NCBI RefSeq assembly: GCF_017591435.1
Contig: NW_025541370.1
Location: 515,488 to 579,487 of the forward strand
Direction: 5' to 3'
From: Portunus trituberculatus
Lineage: Eukaryota; Arthropoda; Malacostraca; Decapoda; Portunidae
Length of the DNA: 64,000 nucleotides
The notes beneath the pieces were generated by a model. The model ran no database searches. It was not told the origin of the DNA and was given only the letters and a program-made list of their open reading frames with translations. Shown in pieces: positions 1 through 12,689 of the stretch. The position numbers and the translations under genes are program-made. Position 1 is the stretch's first letter; each line of letters starts with the position of its first letter.

Positions 1-530
1 CTGAATGACAAGCAGTCACTAGTGGTGTAACGGCTTATCTGGCATATTGTGTATTAATGGATACTGGGTATATTACCTGTAATACCTTATAAAGTAGGAA
101 AATGTGACAGGGAAGTGATACCTGGGATCTTAAGGGCTCTATTCACCTCTATTATTTGGTCTCAACACCGCCATAGGCGCTCACGTATTATAAAACAATT
201 TAGTTAATCTTTTAAAGGTCCGTTTCACGTACAAACACGAAACTCACATATGTAGAAGGCTTGGTGACCTTGCCGTAAACATAAAATAATTGAGCCGCAA
301 GCGTCTAGTTTGGCCGTCAGTTTCTAAGTCCAGCGAGCTCTGCACCAGTCAAGAGTAAACACTGAAATGATTTTCAATTGTTTATAACAGATTTGTGGGT
401 ATAAACAGGGATTTGTGGGTAGCGGCATATAAGGATATTTCATGGTATCTATAGAGCTAATCCCTCCAATCACGCGCTGTCACTCGAGAGGCATAACGTT
501 ATCATCTTTTAGGTTCCTTGTTAGCACTAG
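1..530. other. Unassigned AT-rich sequence
   Basis: I see no open frame, repeat or RNA gene that I can support here. It is ordinary non-coding sequence ahead of the AGGTTA block. Confidence 0.4.
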
Positions 531-830
531 GTTAACACCCTAACGGAGGTTCACTGGGGGCTGCGCCTCCGTATAGGTTAGCTTAGGTTAGGTTATGATA
601 GGTTAATGCCCTATTGTGGGGGGTTGTCCAGGAGACGCAACCCCCATAATTAGGTAAAATTAGGTTAGGTTATGTTAAATTAGGTTAATACCCTAGCGGG
701 GAGATCCAGTGGGGGAGGATAAGTTACATTAGGTTAGTTTAATGCCCTAGCAGGCGAGGTCCAGTGAGATTACATTAGAAATTAGGTTATACCAGGTTAG
801 ATTAGGTTATGCTTGGTTAGGTTAGGTTGG
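531..830. repeat. Degenerate AGGTTA-type repeat block
   Basis: The block has many copies of AGGTTA/TTAGGTTA with interspersed single-base changes. It also has a longer repeated phrase of the type TTAATGCCCTAGCGG followed by GGTCCAGTG, seen about four times near 531, 604, 684 and 741. This resembles eroded interstitial arthropod TTAGG telomere-type sequence, but the longer phrase shows it is a compound minisatellite and not pure telomeric DNA. A reverse-complement echo (CTAACC/TAATCTAACC) lies near 46165-46225. Confidence 0.6.
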
Positions 831-1266
831 AAAAACTTCAAATATTATGGAAAATATCCGTAGTTTTTTTTTTTTTTTTTAATGAGGGATGGAGGATGGA
901 GGGGAATGGAGGGACAGACTTGTTATAAAGAATTATCAACAGTTTTTTTACACAGATTTACCTGTGACGTCTGTGACAATATGTTTTTGATCAAGGTAGA
1001 CGCAGATCTGTGCTACAAAAATCATTTGGATATCTGCACCCAGCTTCTGCCGTGTGTACCGGGGCCGTCAGAAAATATTCCCTGCAAAAATTAAATGTGT
1101 AGTGTTTTATTTGAGCCTTGCCTTCAATTATCCCATTCTTATAATAATATCTTTATATTACGGTGGAATGAGGCTTTACGTCTCAGCTTGCTGTGATCCT
1201 GTGACTAAAGAGTACAATAGTTTTTCCGGCGAGCGACGAAGGAGATTCGTCTGGCACTGTTGCTAT

Positions 1267-1344
1267 CGTTTTCAGTAGCAGCGTTCGCGTGTAAAAGCGA
1301 ACGCTTCTGGACCGTTCGCCTTTTGCAAACTGCTACTGAAAACG
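1267..1344. repeat. Nested palindrome (cruciform-capable, 78 bp)
   Basis: The outer arms 1267-1281 and 1330-1344 are perfect 15-bp inverted repeats (CGTTTTCAGTAGCAG and its complement). Inside them, GCGTTCGC at 1281-1288 pairs with GCGAACGC at 1297-1304 across an 8-base loop, and a third related GTTCGC lies at about 1314-1319. The result is a small nested fold-back. It could be a short MITE remnant or a folding element; no coding role is visible. Confidence 0.6.
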
Positions 1345-2070
1345 CCTTTTATTGACGGGATGGATGAGTGGGAGAGTTATTGTTGCTTTCATTCGTGAAA
1401 ATGAATGTGATGAGTGATGAAGGCGGCGTCTTTAGTTTCCCAGTTGGTGATTCCTGTAGGGAAGCCTCTGATGATCTGTCTCGTCCTAGAATATCAACCT
1501 GCTATGAAAAAATAAGAAAATCGACATGATTGTATAATGGCACAGCATCTCATGTGGCAAATGGAATAGATAATGATGGTTGTGGTTGTGAGAGTGGATG
1601 GTATGATGACAGGATGTGACACTGACTGCACCCAACTACCTCTGTGCGGGTGTTGATGAATCTCTGCATGGATGCTTCCAGGGTCCCACCACGCCATCAG
1701 TACAGACAGACAAAAGGGATACCTAAATGGAACGTCATGCTAACGCCCGAGGGTCCCATTATCGTGCCGACAGGTGGGAGGGATGTGGTAGTGCTGACCG
1801 CCCCCCCTCCCAAGAAGTGGCCAGGTGCCCCATTAAAAACACAAGATGTGAGGTGAAAAAATAACAAATAAAATAGAAAATTTAAATAAAAATTCACGAA
1901 AAAAAAACACAGCAGGTGTTGGTACGCGAGCCCACTCCCTTGGATAGGGTATGAGATGTTACTGAAGGTGATATGTTATCCAGCCCCTTCCCTGGGAACA
2001 GTCCGGTTCCTCATCAAAGCCTAGGCTGCGAGACATAAAAATAATGTATAATATGAATACAAAGCCTTAA
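1345..2070. other. Unassigned sequence before an A/T tract
   Basis: Short open frames on both strands here lack recognisable domains or splice context. I do not support a gene. Confidence 0.35.
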
Positions 2071-2073
2071 AAA

Positions 2074-2158
<85 letters not shown>
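2069..2158. repeat. Poly(A) plus (AT)n tract
   Basis: About 20 A residues are followed directly by about 34 uninterrupted AT dinucleotides. An A-tail running into a dinucleotide tract suggests a microsatellite seeded by a retroposon tail (inference). Confidence 0.9.
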
Positions 2159-2161
<3 letters not shown>

Positions 2162-2629
2162 AAACACTAGGCGTTGGCACGTGAGCCTGTCGCAGAGTTG
2201 AGTGCACAACCATGATCCACAAAAGACACCTTGATTGGCGGGAAGGAAGATGAGTAGTGGTGAGAAAGAGATAGGGAGGAAGAAGAGGAGGTATCCGTTA
2301 ATTTGCTATAGATTGGGTCAGGAGGATCAACAATGGGGGTCAAAGAGGTTATTGCGACGTAGGTGGCGGTTGGCTAGTAGGAGGTTGTTTAAAAAGTCAT
2401 ATGTGTTTAGCTATTAGTTGATATTTATTATGTAGAGGGATGTTAAGAGAAAGAGAGACCCTGAAGTGGAATCACCTATGTAGGTTTAGGTTTGTGTAAG
2501 CAGAAAGAGAGAGAGTAAGTGGACAGTATGTATGTTAGAAGAGGAAGAATAAAGGTTTGGTGAAGATGGTCTTGTTTTTCACTATTGTCTTTAAATTTCT
2601 CCAGGTTGCTCAAGGACTCAGCAGGTAAG

Positions 2630-3045
2630 GCAATTTTTTGTGATGTGTATTTTTTTTTACCCTAAGATATTTATAGGTGAGGCCAAGTACTTTTGTTTGT
2701 TCACCGATGGGAATGTGGACTGGATTAAGAAATTGCTGGAATAAGGAGGTCTGGCGAGGCTGGTTCCTCTAGATGCTGAAATATGTAACTAGATTTTTCT
2801 GGGTGTGAGACAATTCGCTATTTTAGCTCCCGTATGCTTGTAGCCCTTGATAATTTTTAATTTCGTTCATTAAATTATTAATATTTTAGCTCGTGCCAAT
2901 TGTGTCACATCATTAGCGTACTGTATCCTTAATCAGTTGTGATGAGAAGAGGGGCTAGGTAAGTTATGTATATATTAGACAACGTGAAGAAGAGGACAGA
3001 TCTTTGTGGGGACTCCATACTGAGGTGTTTAAAAGTCTGAAAAGG
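2630..3045 (-). pseudogene. Decayed LINE reverse transcriptase relic
   Basis: Read on the minus strand, the fragment contains a degraded version of the RT block that normally reads SPQGSVLSP (here SPQRSVLFFTLSNIYIT, about 2965-3030). After a frameshift comes YANDVT at 2903-2920, standing where the catalytic YADDVT motif belongs, with the first Asp changed to Asn. Downstream, KVLGLTYKYL (within 2632-2710) matches the thumb-side LGLTYD-type block of Jockey/CR1-like elements. Stops and frameshifts separate the blocks, so it is inactive. The clade is uncertain. Confidence 0.6.
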
Positions 3046-3263
3046 TGATCTGGTGGCTGATTCTAGTCTTTCTCTCTATCAAGAAACTGTACCGTTGTTG
3101 TGATAAGAAAGATACTTTGATGTTGCAAATTTTGTGTTTTGACCCGTACAAACCGAAGGGCTAAAAATTCGCAACCTCCCAGCGCCGCATTTCTCCAAAA
3201 AAATTCAACTCTTACAGATTAACCTGAAAAAAATATCTACTGTTAATAGACATGACAATACAT

Positions 3264-3651
<388 letters not shown>

Positions 3652-4577
3652 GGCTCTACTCACCATGGTTGTCTCAGAATAACCGCCGATAGAGAAGGTT
3701 GCGTTAGCGGCAACTCGCCACCTCCCTGGTACGGGTGCCAATATGGTATTCCACTTGTATTATTTTCTTATATAACACTTATATTACACTTGTATAACAC
3801 ATAGCACTTCTCTTGCAGTGGTATTACTATATTTGACTTGAAGCACATATTAGATTATTCATTTCAATGAATATTGGCTGATTATAATTACGTATTTTTC
3901 TACAAAGCACTTGACCTGTACACGTGCTACCACGCGTAACATCATCATCGTCACTTCTATTACTGAACTTTAGCTTCATTTTAGTCCCAGGAGCCATAGT
4001 TGTTACAATGGAACCATGCGTGCTTTGGGGTCCGAGGGGTCTCCAATCCTGTCCACGGTCCGAGGTGTAGGTTGGGCTTCCTCACTCGGGGCAACGGTTT
4101 TCTAGCGGGTTGGGCTTTGAGATAGGTAGTACCCAAAAATAATACCTCCTTTAGCCCAGAAATTCCCGTGAAAAGCACACATGGTATAAATAAAAAAAAA
4201 AAAGTTTGTAAAGTTTTTACGTAAATTACTGGGGCAAAGCGGCGGGCACGCATGCCACGAAGGTCACGGGTTCACTGGTCCACGAGAGTTGTGGGCTGGG
4301 GTTGGTGGTGTTGTAGGAAGACAGTGTTACCATAGACCTACGTCACGAGTAAATATAGTAGCGCTGCCAATGTTAGTGCGGTTTTTATGAACAGTCAAAG
4401 TAGCTGTCTCATTTAATGACAATCGGACCGCAGCAATGCAGCGCTATCGAATGACAACCTGTTTGTACGGGTTAAGTAGGTATGCAGGACTGTGTCAATT
4501 GTTTTTTAACGTCTTTTTTTCACTACTGAAGTTTTGAAAAATAATGAATTGGAATTTAGGTGTGCGACATTACTGTT
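3652..4577. other. Unassigned sequence
   Basis: There is a 90-codon minus-strand open frame near 3981-4253, with a Pro/Arg-rich end but no recognisable domain, splice signals or neighbours. I cannot support a gene. The 3740-3830 stretch is rich in short ATAACACTTAT-like direct repeats. Confidence 0.35.
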
Positions 4578-4688
4578 TAAGGGATTCTCGTTTGAGGAGT
4601 TACTGCGAAAACCAAATTGCCATGGTGATGGTAACTCGTTGCTTTCGAGATACGTCCTGAAACGCTGAGGAATGATGCGCTCGAAAGT
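4578..4688 (-). pseudogene. Short LINE reverse transcriptase fragment
   Basis: A minus-strand translation reads TFERIIPQRFRTYLESNEL followed by QFGFR. This is the conserved RT block around 'K.FE.ii..RL..yLe...ll...QFGFR' in Jockey/CR1-like elements. It is joined upstream to unrelated sequence through an A-rich stretch that translates as poly-Lys. The fragment covers only about 37 residues, so clade assignment is not possible. Confidence 0.55.
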
Positions 4689-5680
4689 TTTTTTTTTTTT
4701 TTTTGTAACTGGCTTATAAGGCGATAGCTTTTTTAGAACATGGGTGTTTTTTTCCGTATTTTTGAATGAGTGATATTTGATCATTTGAAAGCATTTTGAA
4801 AGTATCTGGTGGAAAGGGAAACGTAAAAAAATGTAACTACCTATATAATGTCCGGGAGCAGGTCCTTCCGTGTAATTGGCTACTTGATCTGAGTTAGGGA
4901 TGCAATCTCCGTCCACTAAGAGGTTCTCAAATCTTTCCCGCTGACATCCCTTCAGCTTGTGCACCATGCGCCAGAACTGCTCCGTCCAAACGGGAGACTA
5001 GATTCATCCTTCCAGAAGTCTGTTGCTCATTTGTGTGCGTAAAAGGTGAAGGTCATTGTGTATTGGTCCGTGGTTGTGTATGTTTTACAGGAAGGACTTT
5101 CGTAGCATATGGAAAATTTCTGTGTTTTTACAGATAGTCAGAAGGCTTTGTAGATTGTGTGGTATTTCTTTGGCATGTGTCTGTTAGCTGATGTCAGTAT
5201 GTCGTTGTGTATCCGCTCTACGGCCTTGTCTATTTCTAAATAGTGTTTGCCTTTGAGCTGTGTTGGTTGGTGTATGTCTATGAGTAAGTTCTTCTAGTTA
5301 TTTGATCGGTAGTCAATGGTGGAAGGGGATCATCATCATAATCATCATTCATCATAATTTTCGTTTAACATTCACATTTTCCCATGTGAAGTTGGATGGG
5401 CGATGACTACTTTCTACAACTGGCGATCCTGTGCCATATGTTCTTCTTTTCCAAAAAGATTCATATCCACCTTTTCTTTGGCCTTGTCACCGGCCGTCGA
5501 CCTCAACCCTCACCTCCTCCACCTAGCTCAAAATCCCTTCCCGCAGCCTTTCTCACCTGTTCGAACTATCTCAGTCTTCTTCTCCCTCAGTTCAGCAGAA
5601 AGGTCTTTAACTCCACACATTTCCGCTACCTCTCTGCTAGAACTCCCATCTTGCTACCTAACTTCTGCCATGTATCTCTG
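4689..5680. other. Unassigned sequence with one T/C-rich half
   Basis: 4970-5390 has no feature I can support. 5396-5720 is C/T-rich and open in two plus frames, without a recognised domain; from about 5690 the sequence joins the LINE relic. Confidence 0.35.
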
Positions 5681-5689
5681 TGGTCACAA

Positions 5690-7960
5690 CAATGGAAAAT
5701 ATTTGTCAGGAGGTTGTAGATACCTAACGAAACTATAATTTACTCCCAGCGAGGTCTAGTAGCACTACTTCTGCTCCAGTCCAATTCTGGTCTTGATCAG
5801 TTCAGGGGTGCTGTGAACCTTCCATCAAGCAAGTTGTGATCTTGCAGAAAGTTTCCCTTTGTATCTCAGAACTTTCCTCTTTCTCACAAAAGTATATTCA
5901 CTTACTACACACACTTCCTTCACTCAAAAACCAAATCCAGCATCGGAGTTTCCTTTTGAGGAGAGGACCATAAATATCCCCAGATCTGACTGGCATTCTG
6001 TTAGCGACCCAAATTGTCTTAATAACTTCCTCAACTATTTCTTTAATAACTTTTGCAACATTCGCTTCCTTTTATCTAATTTTCAATTTGTAAAACACCA
6101 CCTCTTGTGTACTGAACCTCATATATTTTTTTTTTCCTCACCGAAACACAGGTGTCTGAGGGAACTCATAGTAATCACATCTCTATTCTCTTTTACTTTT
6201 CGATCGAAAGCTGTATGCAACTTGCGTCTATGTGCGCAACGACTTAATCTGCTCTCGTGCCCACGCTCTTGAATTTTCCGAGCTTTACACCATCTGGCTT
6301 CGACTCAATATACATTCCCTATCTAAATTTATCTGTGCTGTCTATCTCTCTCTCTCTCTTATATTAAATTCTTTGACTGTTTAATTTCTAATATGGAACA
6401 CATTCTATTCCTCTATCCTTTCGTGGAGGTCTCCATCCTTGGAGACGTCAATGTTCACCACCAGCTTTCGCTTTCTTCTCCTTTCACTAATCATATTGGT
6501 GAAGTAGCCTTCAACTTTGCTATCCTCAATGACCTAGAGCAACTGGTGCAACACTCTACTCGTATTCTCGCCTGTCTTGGAGATACGCCCAACATTGTTG
6601 ACTTTTCCTTATCTCCAATCCTTCTGCATATGCTGTTTCCCTATCTTTTCCGGTAGGCTCCTCCGATCACAACCTCATATATTTATCTTGCCTTATTTCT
6701 CACATTCCTCATCAGGATCCCAGAAAGCGAAGATGCTCTGGCGTTTTACCTTTCCCATTTGTAGTGACCTGAGGAGGTATTATGCTGATTTTCCCTGGAA
6801 AGATTACTGTTTCCGTGTCAGACACCCATCTCTGTGTGTTGAACGTATAACAGAGGTGATAGTGTCCGGCATTGAGGCATACATTCCTCACTCTCTTTTC
6901 TCAACATAAAATTTCTCAACCTTTGCCTGCTCCCGTTTTATACATGATAGAGAGGTTGTTCACTAAAAGTACATGAGCCTTCCATGACCTGAATGTCATG
7001 CACTTAATATTTCTGCCCGAAATCATGCCAAGCCTGTTCTTCAACTTGCCAAACACTCTTTAATAAATAGAAATTGTCAAAAACTTTTAAACTCTAACTC
7101 CCCTCGAGAATTCTGACATCTGGCCAAAAATAACTCCAATAATTCCACTTCTTTATCTTTCTCTCATTTATTTCATCCTGATGACACAACTGCCATCACA
7201 CCTGTTTCTAAGCTGAACTCTTCTCTCAAACGTTTGCTAACAACTTCACCTTATATGATTCTGGGCTTGTCACTCCCTCTCCTCCTCCCTCTGACCATTT
7301 CTTGCCTTATATTAAAGTTCTTTGTAACGATGTTTTCCATGTTGACCTACACCAATTGAAAGGCTTATGGACCTGATGGGATCCTTCCTATTGTTCTTAA
7401 AAACTGTGCTTCCGTGCCTTTTGGTGTAGCGTTAGACGCTTCAAAAGCTTTTGATAGTTTGGCACAAAGCTTTGATCTCTAAAGTGCTCTCCTACGGCTT
7501 ATATCCTTCTCTCTGCAATTTTATCCGCTGTGGTAGACGGCCACTGTTCTTCTCCTAAATCTATCAACAGTGGTGTTCCTCAGGGTTCGTTCTGTTCTGT
7601 CACCCACTCTCTTCCTATTATTCGTTAATGATCTTCTTAACCAAACTTCTTGCCCTATCAACTCCTACACTGATGATACCACCCTACACATTTCCACGTA
7701 TTTTCAGAGACGACCAACGTTTCACGATATTAACAGGTCACGCAGAAACGCCACAGAATGCTTAACTTCTAATCTTTTAAAATTTCCTTATTGGGCAAGA
7801 AAAAACTTATAAGTTTTCAGTGCCTCTAAAACTTATTTCGTACATATATTAAGTTGACACAACCTTCTAGACAACTATCTCCTCTTCTTCAGTGACACTC
7901 AGCTGTTCCCATCATCTACACTTAATATGTCGGTCTGTCCTTTATTCTGCAAGATTTTCT
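5690..7960 (+). pseudogene. Jockey-like LINE relic 1 (endonuclease and RT)
   Basis: This is a degenerate copy of the family seen better at 39890-43809. Recognisable blocks in order are the end of the AP-type endonuclease (SSDHNLI near 6660), the linker shared with the other copies (CSDLRRYYADFPW near 6765), KAYGPDG near 7360, and an SGVPQGSV-type block near 7570. The RT catalytic box reads YTDD at 7666-7677 instead of YADD, so the first variable residue is Thr. Many stops and frameshifts are present. The element is dead. Confidence 0.75.
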
Positions 7961-7989
7961 CGCCTTCTGAACGGCTAAATCTCTACAAG

Positions 7990-9487
7990 GGCCTTATATG
8001 GAAGAGGTAGTAGACACTTACCGAAACGATCATTTACTCCCAGCAAGGTCTAATAGCACTAAATCAGGGGGTGCTGTGAACTTTCCATTAAAGGTAGTTG
8101 TAATCTCTCTAAACATTTACCAGTGTATCTCACAACTCAAGGGGCCAGTCACAGCCTACCCTCTAAAGACAAGTCTCCTTCTTCACTCAAAACTATATGC
8201 ACTTACCACACTTACACCTTTCACTTAAATTCAAAATAAATAAATGGCGACTCCAATCCCAGCATTTGAGTCCCCTTCTCGGAAGGGTACCAGAAATGTC
8301 CCCAAATGTCTTGACACCTCCCTCAATATTTTTGGTGGTCTTAGATCTTTTCAATCTATGGAACACCACCTATGCTCTACTAAACCTCATCTTTTCCTCA
8401 GCAAAACACAGCGGTCTGAGGCAACTGACAGTAGCTCTTTCTCTGTTCCCTCCTACTTTCTCCATTAATATTTTCGTTCCAAAGATTTATGCTGCGTCTA
8501 TTTGCGCAACGACTTGGTCTCGTCCCCACGCTCTCGAATCTTACGAGTTTTCCACCAACTGGCTTCGATCCAATAGTCATTCTCTAACTAAGTTCATCTG
8601 TGCTGTCTATCTTTCTCCTAACTCCTCTGAATATAGTACATTCTTTGATTATTTAATCTCCAAAGTGGAGCACATTCTGCCCCTTTACCCTTTCGCGGAG
8701 ATCTCCATCCTTAGAAATTTCAATGTTCACCACTAACTTTGGCTTTCTTATCCCTTCACTGACCATCGTGGTGAACCTTCACACTAATATCCCTTCTTCT
8801 TCAATGAGGCTCCACTGTCTCCCTGTTCCGCACTGATTATCCTTGGTCTGTCCTTTGCTCGTAATCTTAACTGGAAACTTCACATTTCATCTCTTGTTGA
8901 AACAGCTTCTATGATGTTACGCGTTCTGAGGCTTTACCGTGAGTTTTTCTTGCCCCTTAGACTGCTAACTCTGTACAAGGGCCTTACCCGCCCCTGTTTG
9001 GAGTACTCTTCGCATGTTTAGGGGAGTTCCACTCACGCAGATAAAGTGGAATCAAAAGCTTTTCGTCTCATCAACTCCCTTCCTCTGACTGACTGTCTTC
9101 AGCCTCTTTATCACCTGCGAAATGTTGCATCTCTATCTTTTATCGTTATTTTTATGCTAACTGTTCTACTGATCTTGCTAACTACATGTCTCCCGTCATC
9201 CTGCAGCTTTCTTTCTCTCATGCCTTTTCTCTCCAAATATCAGACGCAAGTGTTAACCAGTACTTTCAATCATTTATACCTTTCACTGGTAATCTCTGGA
9301 ACTCCCTACTTGCCTTTGTATTTCCGTCTTTCTACGACTTGACTTCTTTTAAGAGAGAGATATCAAGACATTTGCTCCCTAATTCTGGCTAACCCATTAC
9401 CTATCTTCTAGAGAACCAGCATTCAAGTGGGCTTTTTTTTTATTTTGTTGCCCTTCAATGGCCCTCTCTCCTACATAAAAAAAATAA
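7990..9487 (+). pseudogene. Jockey-like LINE relic 2, internally deleted
   Basis: The left part (about 8190-8735) encodes endonuclease sequence of the same family (KFICAVYLSPNSSEYSTFF; then ISILRNFNVHH where active elements have a GDFN-type motif). It then jumps at about 8790 to the C-terminal RT region (ILGLSFARNLNWKLHISSL, about 8845 onward) and the 3' UTR. The catalytic RT core is therefore missing. The 3' end has the family signature 'CAAGTGGGC...GGCCCTCTCTCCTACATAAAA' (about 9424-9487). Confidence 0.75.
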
Positions 9488-9489
9488 GT

Positions 9490-10111
<622 letters not shown>

Positions 10112-10238
10112 TCTTTATATGAATGTGCTTCAACGGAGAAACGCAAATACATACAAACTACACGTGTTCATCCATACACACCATGCACTTATGGGCGGTT
10201 ACTATGTAATACTTTTACTTTTCTTTTTTTACTCTCAG

Positions 10239-10401
10239 GTATCGCCTTTTAGAGCAACCTTCTGACTTGGCCAAGGTTTGGGCCACCAAGCCAGTGTTTG
10301 GGAATCACTTTGCTATCGATGTTCAAGGACCAGTTGCAGTTGGGGACAAGGTGTTTGCTGCCACTGCTACAGCAAATCCTTCTTTTTCCATTTTCAATTG
10401 A
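10239..10401 (+). CDS. Terminal exon of a MOSC-domain (mARC-like) gene
   Basis: A strong acceptor (T-rich tract then CTCTCAG, ending at 10238) opens a 53-codon frame to TGA at 10399-10401. The exon starts in phase 2: one base completes a split codon, then YRLLEQPSDLAKVW. The segment KPVFGNHFAIDVQGPV, followed by AVGDKVFA, matches the C-terminal end of MOSC domains in mitochondrial amidoxime-reducing component proteins, where a P-x-FG motif precedes a G-x-x-x-VGD strand. Such proteins bind molybdenum cofactor and reduce N-hydroxylated compounds at the outer mitochondrial membrane (family knowledge). I found no earlier exons between 1 and 10238, so they are probably left of the window or behind a repeat-filled intron. 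A distant MOCOS-type MOSC domain is the alternative. Confidence 0.6.
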
Positions 10402-10551
10402 ATAAGTAGATTTTCTATATTTTGCATATGTATAAATATTTGGATATGGTGAATTAATGATAAAGTAACTGGCAATATGAATAGTTAGAAAATACATTGT
10501 AGAGTGAACACCTTTGAACTAACTCTGCTCAATGTCTGCAAAAAAAAAAAC

Positions 10552-10557
10552 AATAAA
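10552..10557 (+). promoter_or_regulatory. Candidate poly(A) signal for the MOSC gene
   Basis: AATAAA lies 151 bp after the stop codon. A second AATAAA is at 10624-10629. Confidence 0.45.
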
Positions 10558-10639
10558 AAGTTGTTTCTGTGCAAATGTTTGTTAATTTGATGATGCACTA
10601 AATATCTTTTCTTAAACTACCAAAATAAAATGTGTTGAC

Positions 10640-11170
10640 AAAGCAAGGAGATATAAATCAACATTATCCTAAACTAGTGTTTCCCAATCTTTTTGATATG
10701 ATTGCTGATTCAGCATTTCTTAATTCAGAAAATGCATAAAACCAAGACATTATCTGAATTAAAAATTGGTAAATTACTTTCCATTGATACATAAATGCCT
10801 AGCCTTAATAGTCAAGAAACATCGATTCATTTAATAGTAAATCCGTAGTGTAATATCCACGTCACTTCCCTTTTTTTTTCTAGCCTCTGGTTCTAATAAC
10901 TTTTATTTTTGTTTTCTATAGTTTTATTAGTTTTTATAAATAACTACTATTTTACCTTGTATACATGACTAGGGAACCAGAGGCAGGTTTGATAGGTGTC
11001 GGTTGCTAGGACTAGGGTATATGAGTTGTTTCAGCTATTCAGGACCTCTCAGTACTAGGATATTTGGAGGGTGTACGCGTTCCCTCACTACTCTCTGCAC
11101 GTTGTTTCAGTGTTTGTCTGAAGATGAGATTAAGTTCTCCTGAAAAGTCACAAGAATTTACCCCCTAAAT
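10640..11170. other. Unassigned intergenic sequence
   Basis: AT-rich and without a supported feature. It ends where the conserved LINE 5' end begins. Confidence 0.4.
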
Positions 11171-11984
11171 GGGAACCGCCTTGTCGTGGTGGGGGCTTGC
11201 GTGCCCCTGTGACCTGGCGAGCTAGGCTGGGGGCTTAGGCCCCTGCTCTGCCCTTTCGAGGGGGAGAGGGCTACCCATGTTAGTAAGGTCGCACGTGAAG
11301 GGCCAGACTAAATGGTTCCTACGTAGGCTGCCAGTGGACCAGCGGAGCCACCCGCTGGAGGGATCGCCCAATAGGGGCCGTCCTGTGCTGGATGGTTGGG
11401 TGTCCAGGCTGGGATGCTTTGGGAGGGGGTCTCAGCTCTGTCGTGGACAAACATTCGCATCATGTGGGGCCTTTTTAAAACGACTGGTCCGCATGGGGAC
11501 GAGGTACCCCGTCCACGGCAGCCAGCGCTCGCTCCCATTGTAGTCCCAGTAGGTGGTTTCCCTTGCCCCTGGAGCTAATTTTTGTGTAACTTTCTACATA
11601 TGGTCAAACACAAAAAACTTTCAGGTTCTCGTGAGGTGGCTGACCTGGCCCGCGAGACGTCATCTTCAGGTCTGAGTAAAGGAGGATTCCCCTCCACAAG
11701 GGCCTCCCCTGCTCTGGGAGTTCTTCTGAGGGATGTATCTCTGCTGGTTTGGATTCTCTTTTGATGGTAAATGTAAATCCATCTTTTTCTTATCATGCCT
11801 TGCACTCCTTTCTCAAGGTGTGTGGCACGGTTCTCCGTATTCGACTTGTTTACGATAAGGACTTTCCGTCTAATCGCTGCTGTGTAACGTTTCTGTCATG
11901 CGATGAAGCCCTTTTGGCTGTAGAACATTTAGCATCCCTGCCCCTTGCTGGCTCTGGCTATAAGACAGAACTTCTCCACTCTCG
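11171..11984 (+). mobile_element. Jockey-like LINE copy A, 5' UTR and ORF1 start
   Basis: The sequence from GGGAACCGCCTTGTCGTGGT onward is nearly identical to 39890-40725, which fixes the common 5' end of the family. The 5' UTR is GC-rich (about 580 bp), as expected for elements with an internal promoter (inference). ORF1 starts near 11749-11764 and encodes an RRM-like fold (VNVNPSFSYHALHSF, then a basic strand and FLSCDEALLAVEHL). Copy A keeps TTTACGATAAGGAC, where copy B has lost 5 bp. It is cut by the 500-N gap. Confidence 0.8.
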
Positions 11985-12484
11985 NNNNNNNNNNNNNNNN
12001 NNNNNNNNNNNNNNNNNNNNNNNNNNNNNNNNNNNNNNNNNNNNNNNNNNNNNNNNNNNNNNNNNNNNNNNNNNNNNNNNNNNNNNNNNNNNNNNNNNNN
12101 NNNNNNNNNNNNNNNNNNNNNNNNNNNNNNNNNNNNNNNNNNNNNNNNNNNNNNNNNNNNNNNNNNNNNNNNNNNNNNNNNNNNNNNNNNNNNNNNNNNN
12201 NNNNNNNNNNNNNNNNNNNNNNNNNNNNNNNNNNNNNNNNNNNNNNNNNNNNNNNNNNNNNNNNNNNNNNNNNNNNNNNNNNNNNNNNNNNNNNNNNNNN
12301 NNNNNNNNNNNNNNNNNNNNNNNNNNNNNNNNNNNNNNNNNNNNNNNNNNNNNNNNNNNNNNNNNNNNNNNNNNNNNNNNNNNNNNNNNNNNNNNNNNNN
12401 NNNNNNNNNNNNNNNNNNNNNNNNNNNNNNNNNNNNNNNNNNNNNNNNNNNNNNNNNNNNNNNNNNNNNNNNNNNNNNNNNNNN
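11985..12484. other. Assembly gap (500 N)
   Basis: Exactly 500 N, a conventional placeholder, so the true distance is unknown. Open frames drawn across it are meaningless. Confidence 0.99.
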
Positions 12485-12689
12485 CACCACCCCGTTCTCC
12501 CCTGCCCTGCCTCTGCACCCTTCCTGACTTGCCAGGAGTTTCTTCCTGTTCCCAGGTGAACTTCCTGAGTCCAATACTCTTTGGGAGGATGCTGGTGGCC
12601 TGGTCTCTTAACGCCTCTCTACCAGAGGGTTGGAGGAGGAGGGAGGATGTGATATTGAAGTGGACCAAAGACACGGAGGGAGCCAAGGT

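Noticed and set aside
531..830. True telomere end
   Set aside because: Repeats are degenerate and interspersed with a longer phrase; unique sequence lies on both sides.
882..1278. Two overlapping 70-74-codon frames with several cysteines
   Set aside because: No start context, domain or splice support; cysteine content alone is not evidence.
3981..4253. 90-codon minus-strand frame
   Set aside because: No domain, splice signals or promoter that I can see; probably chance or an unrecognised repeat.
11277..11578. Open frames in the LINE 5' UTR (also near 40001)
   Set aside because: Not conserved in frame between copies A and B, and GC-rich non-coding leader explains them.
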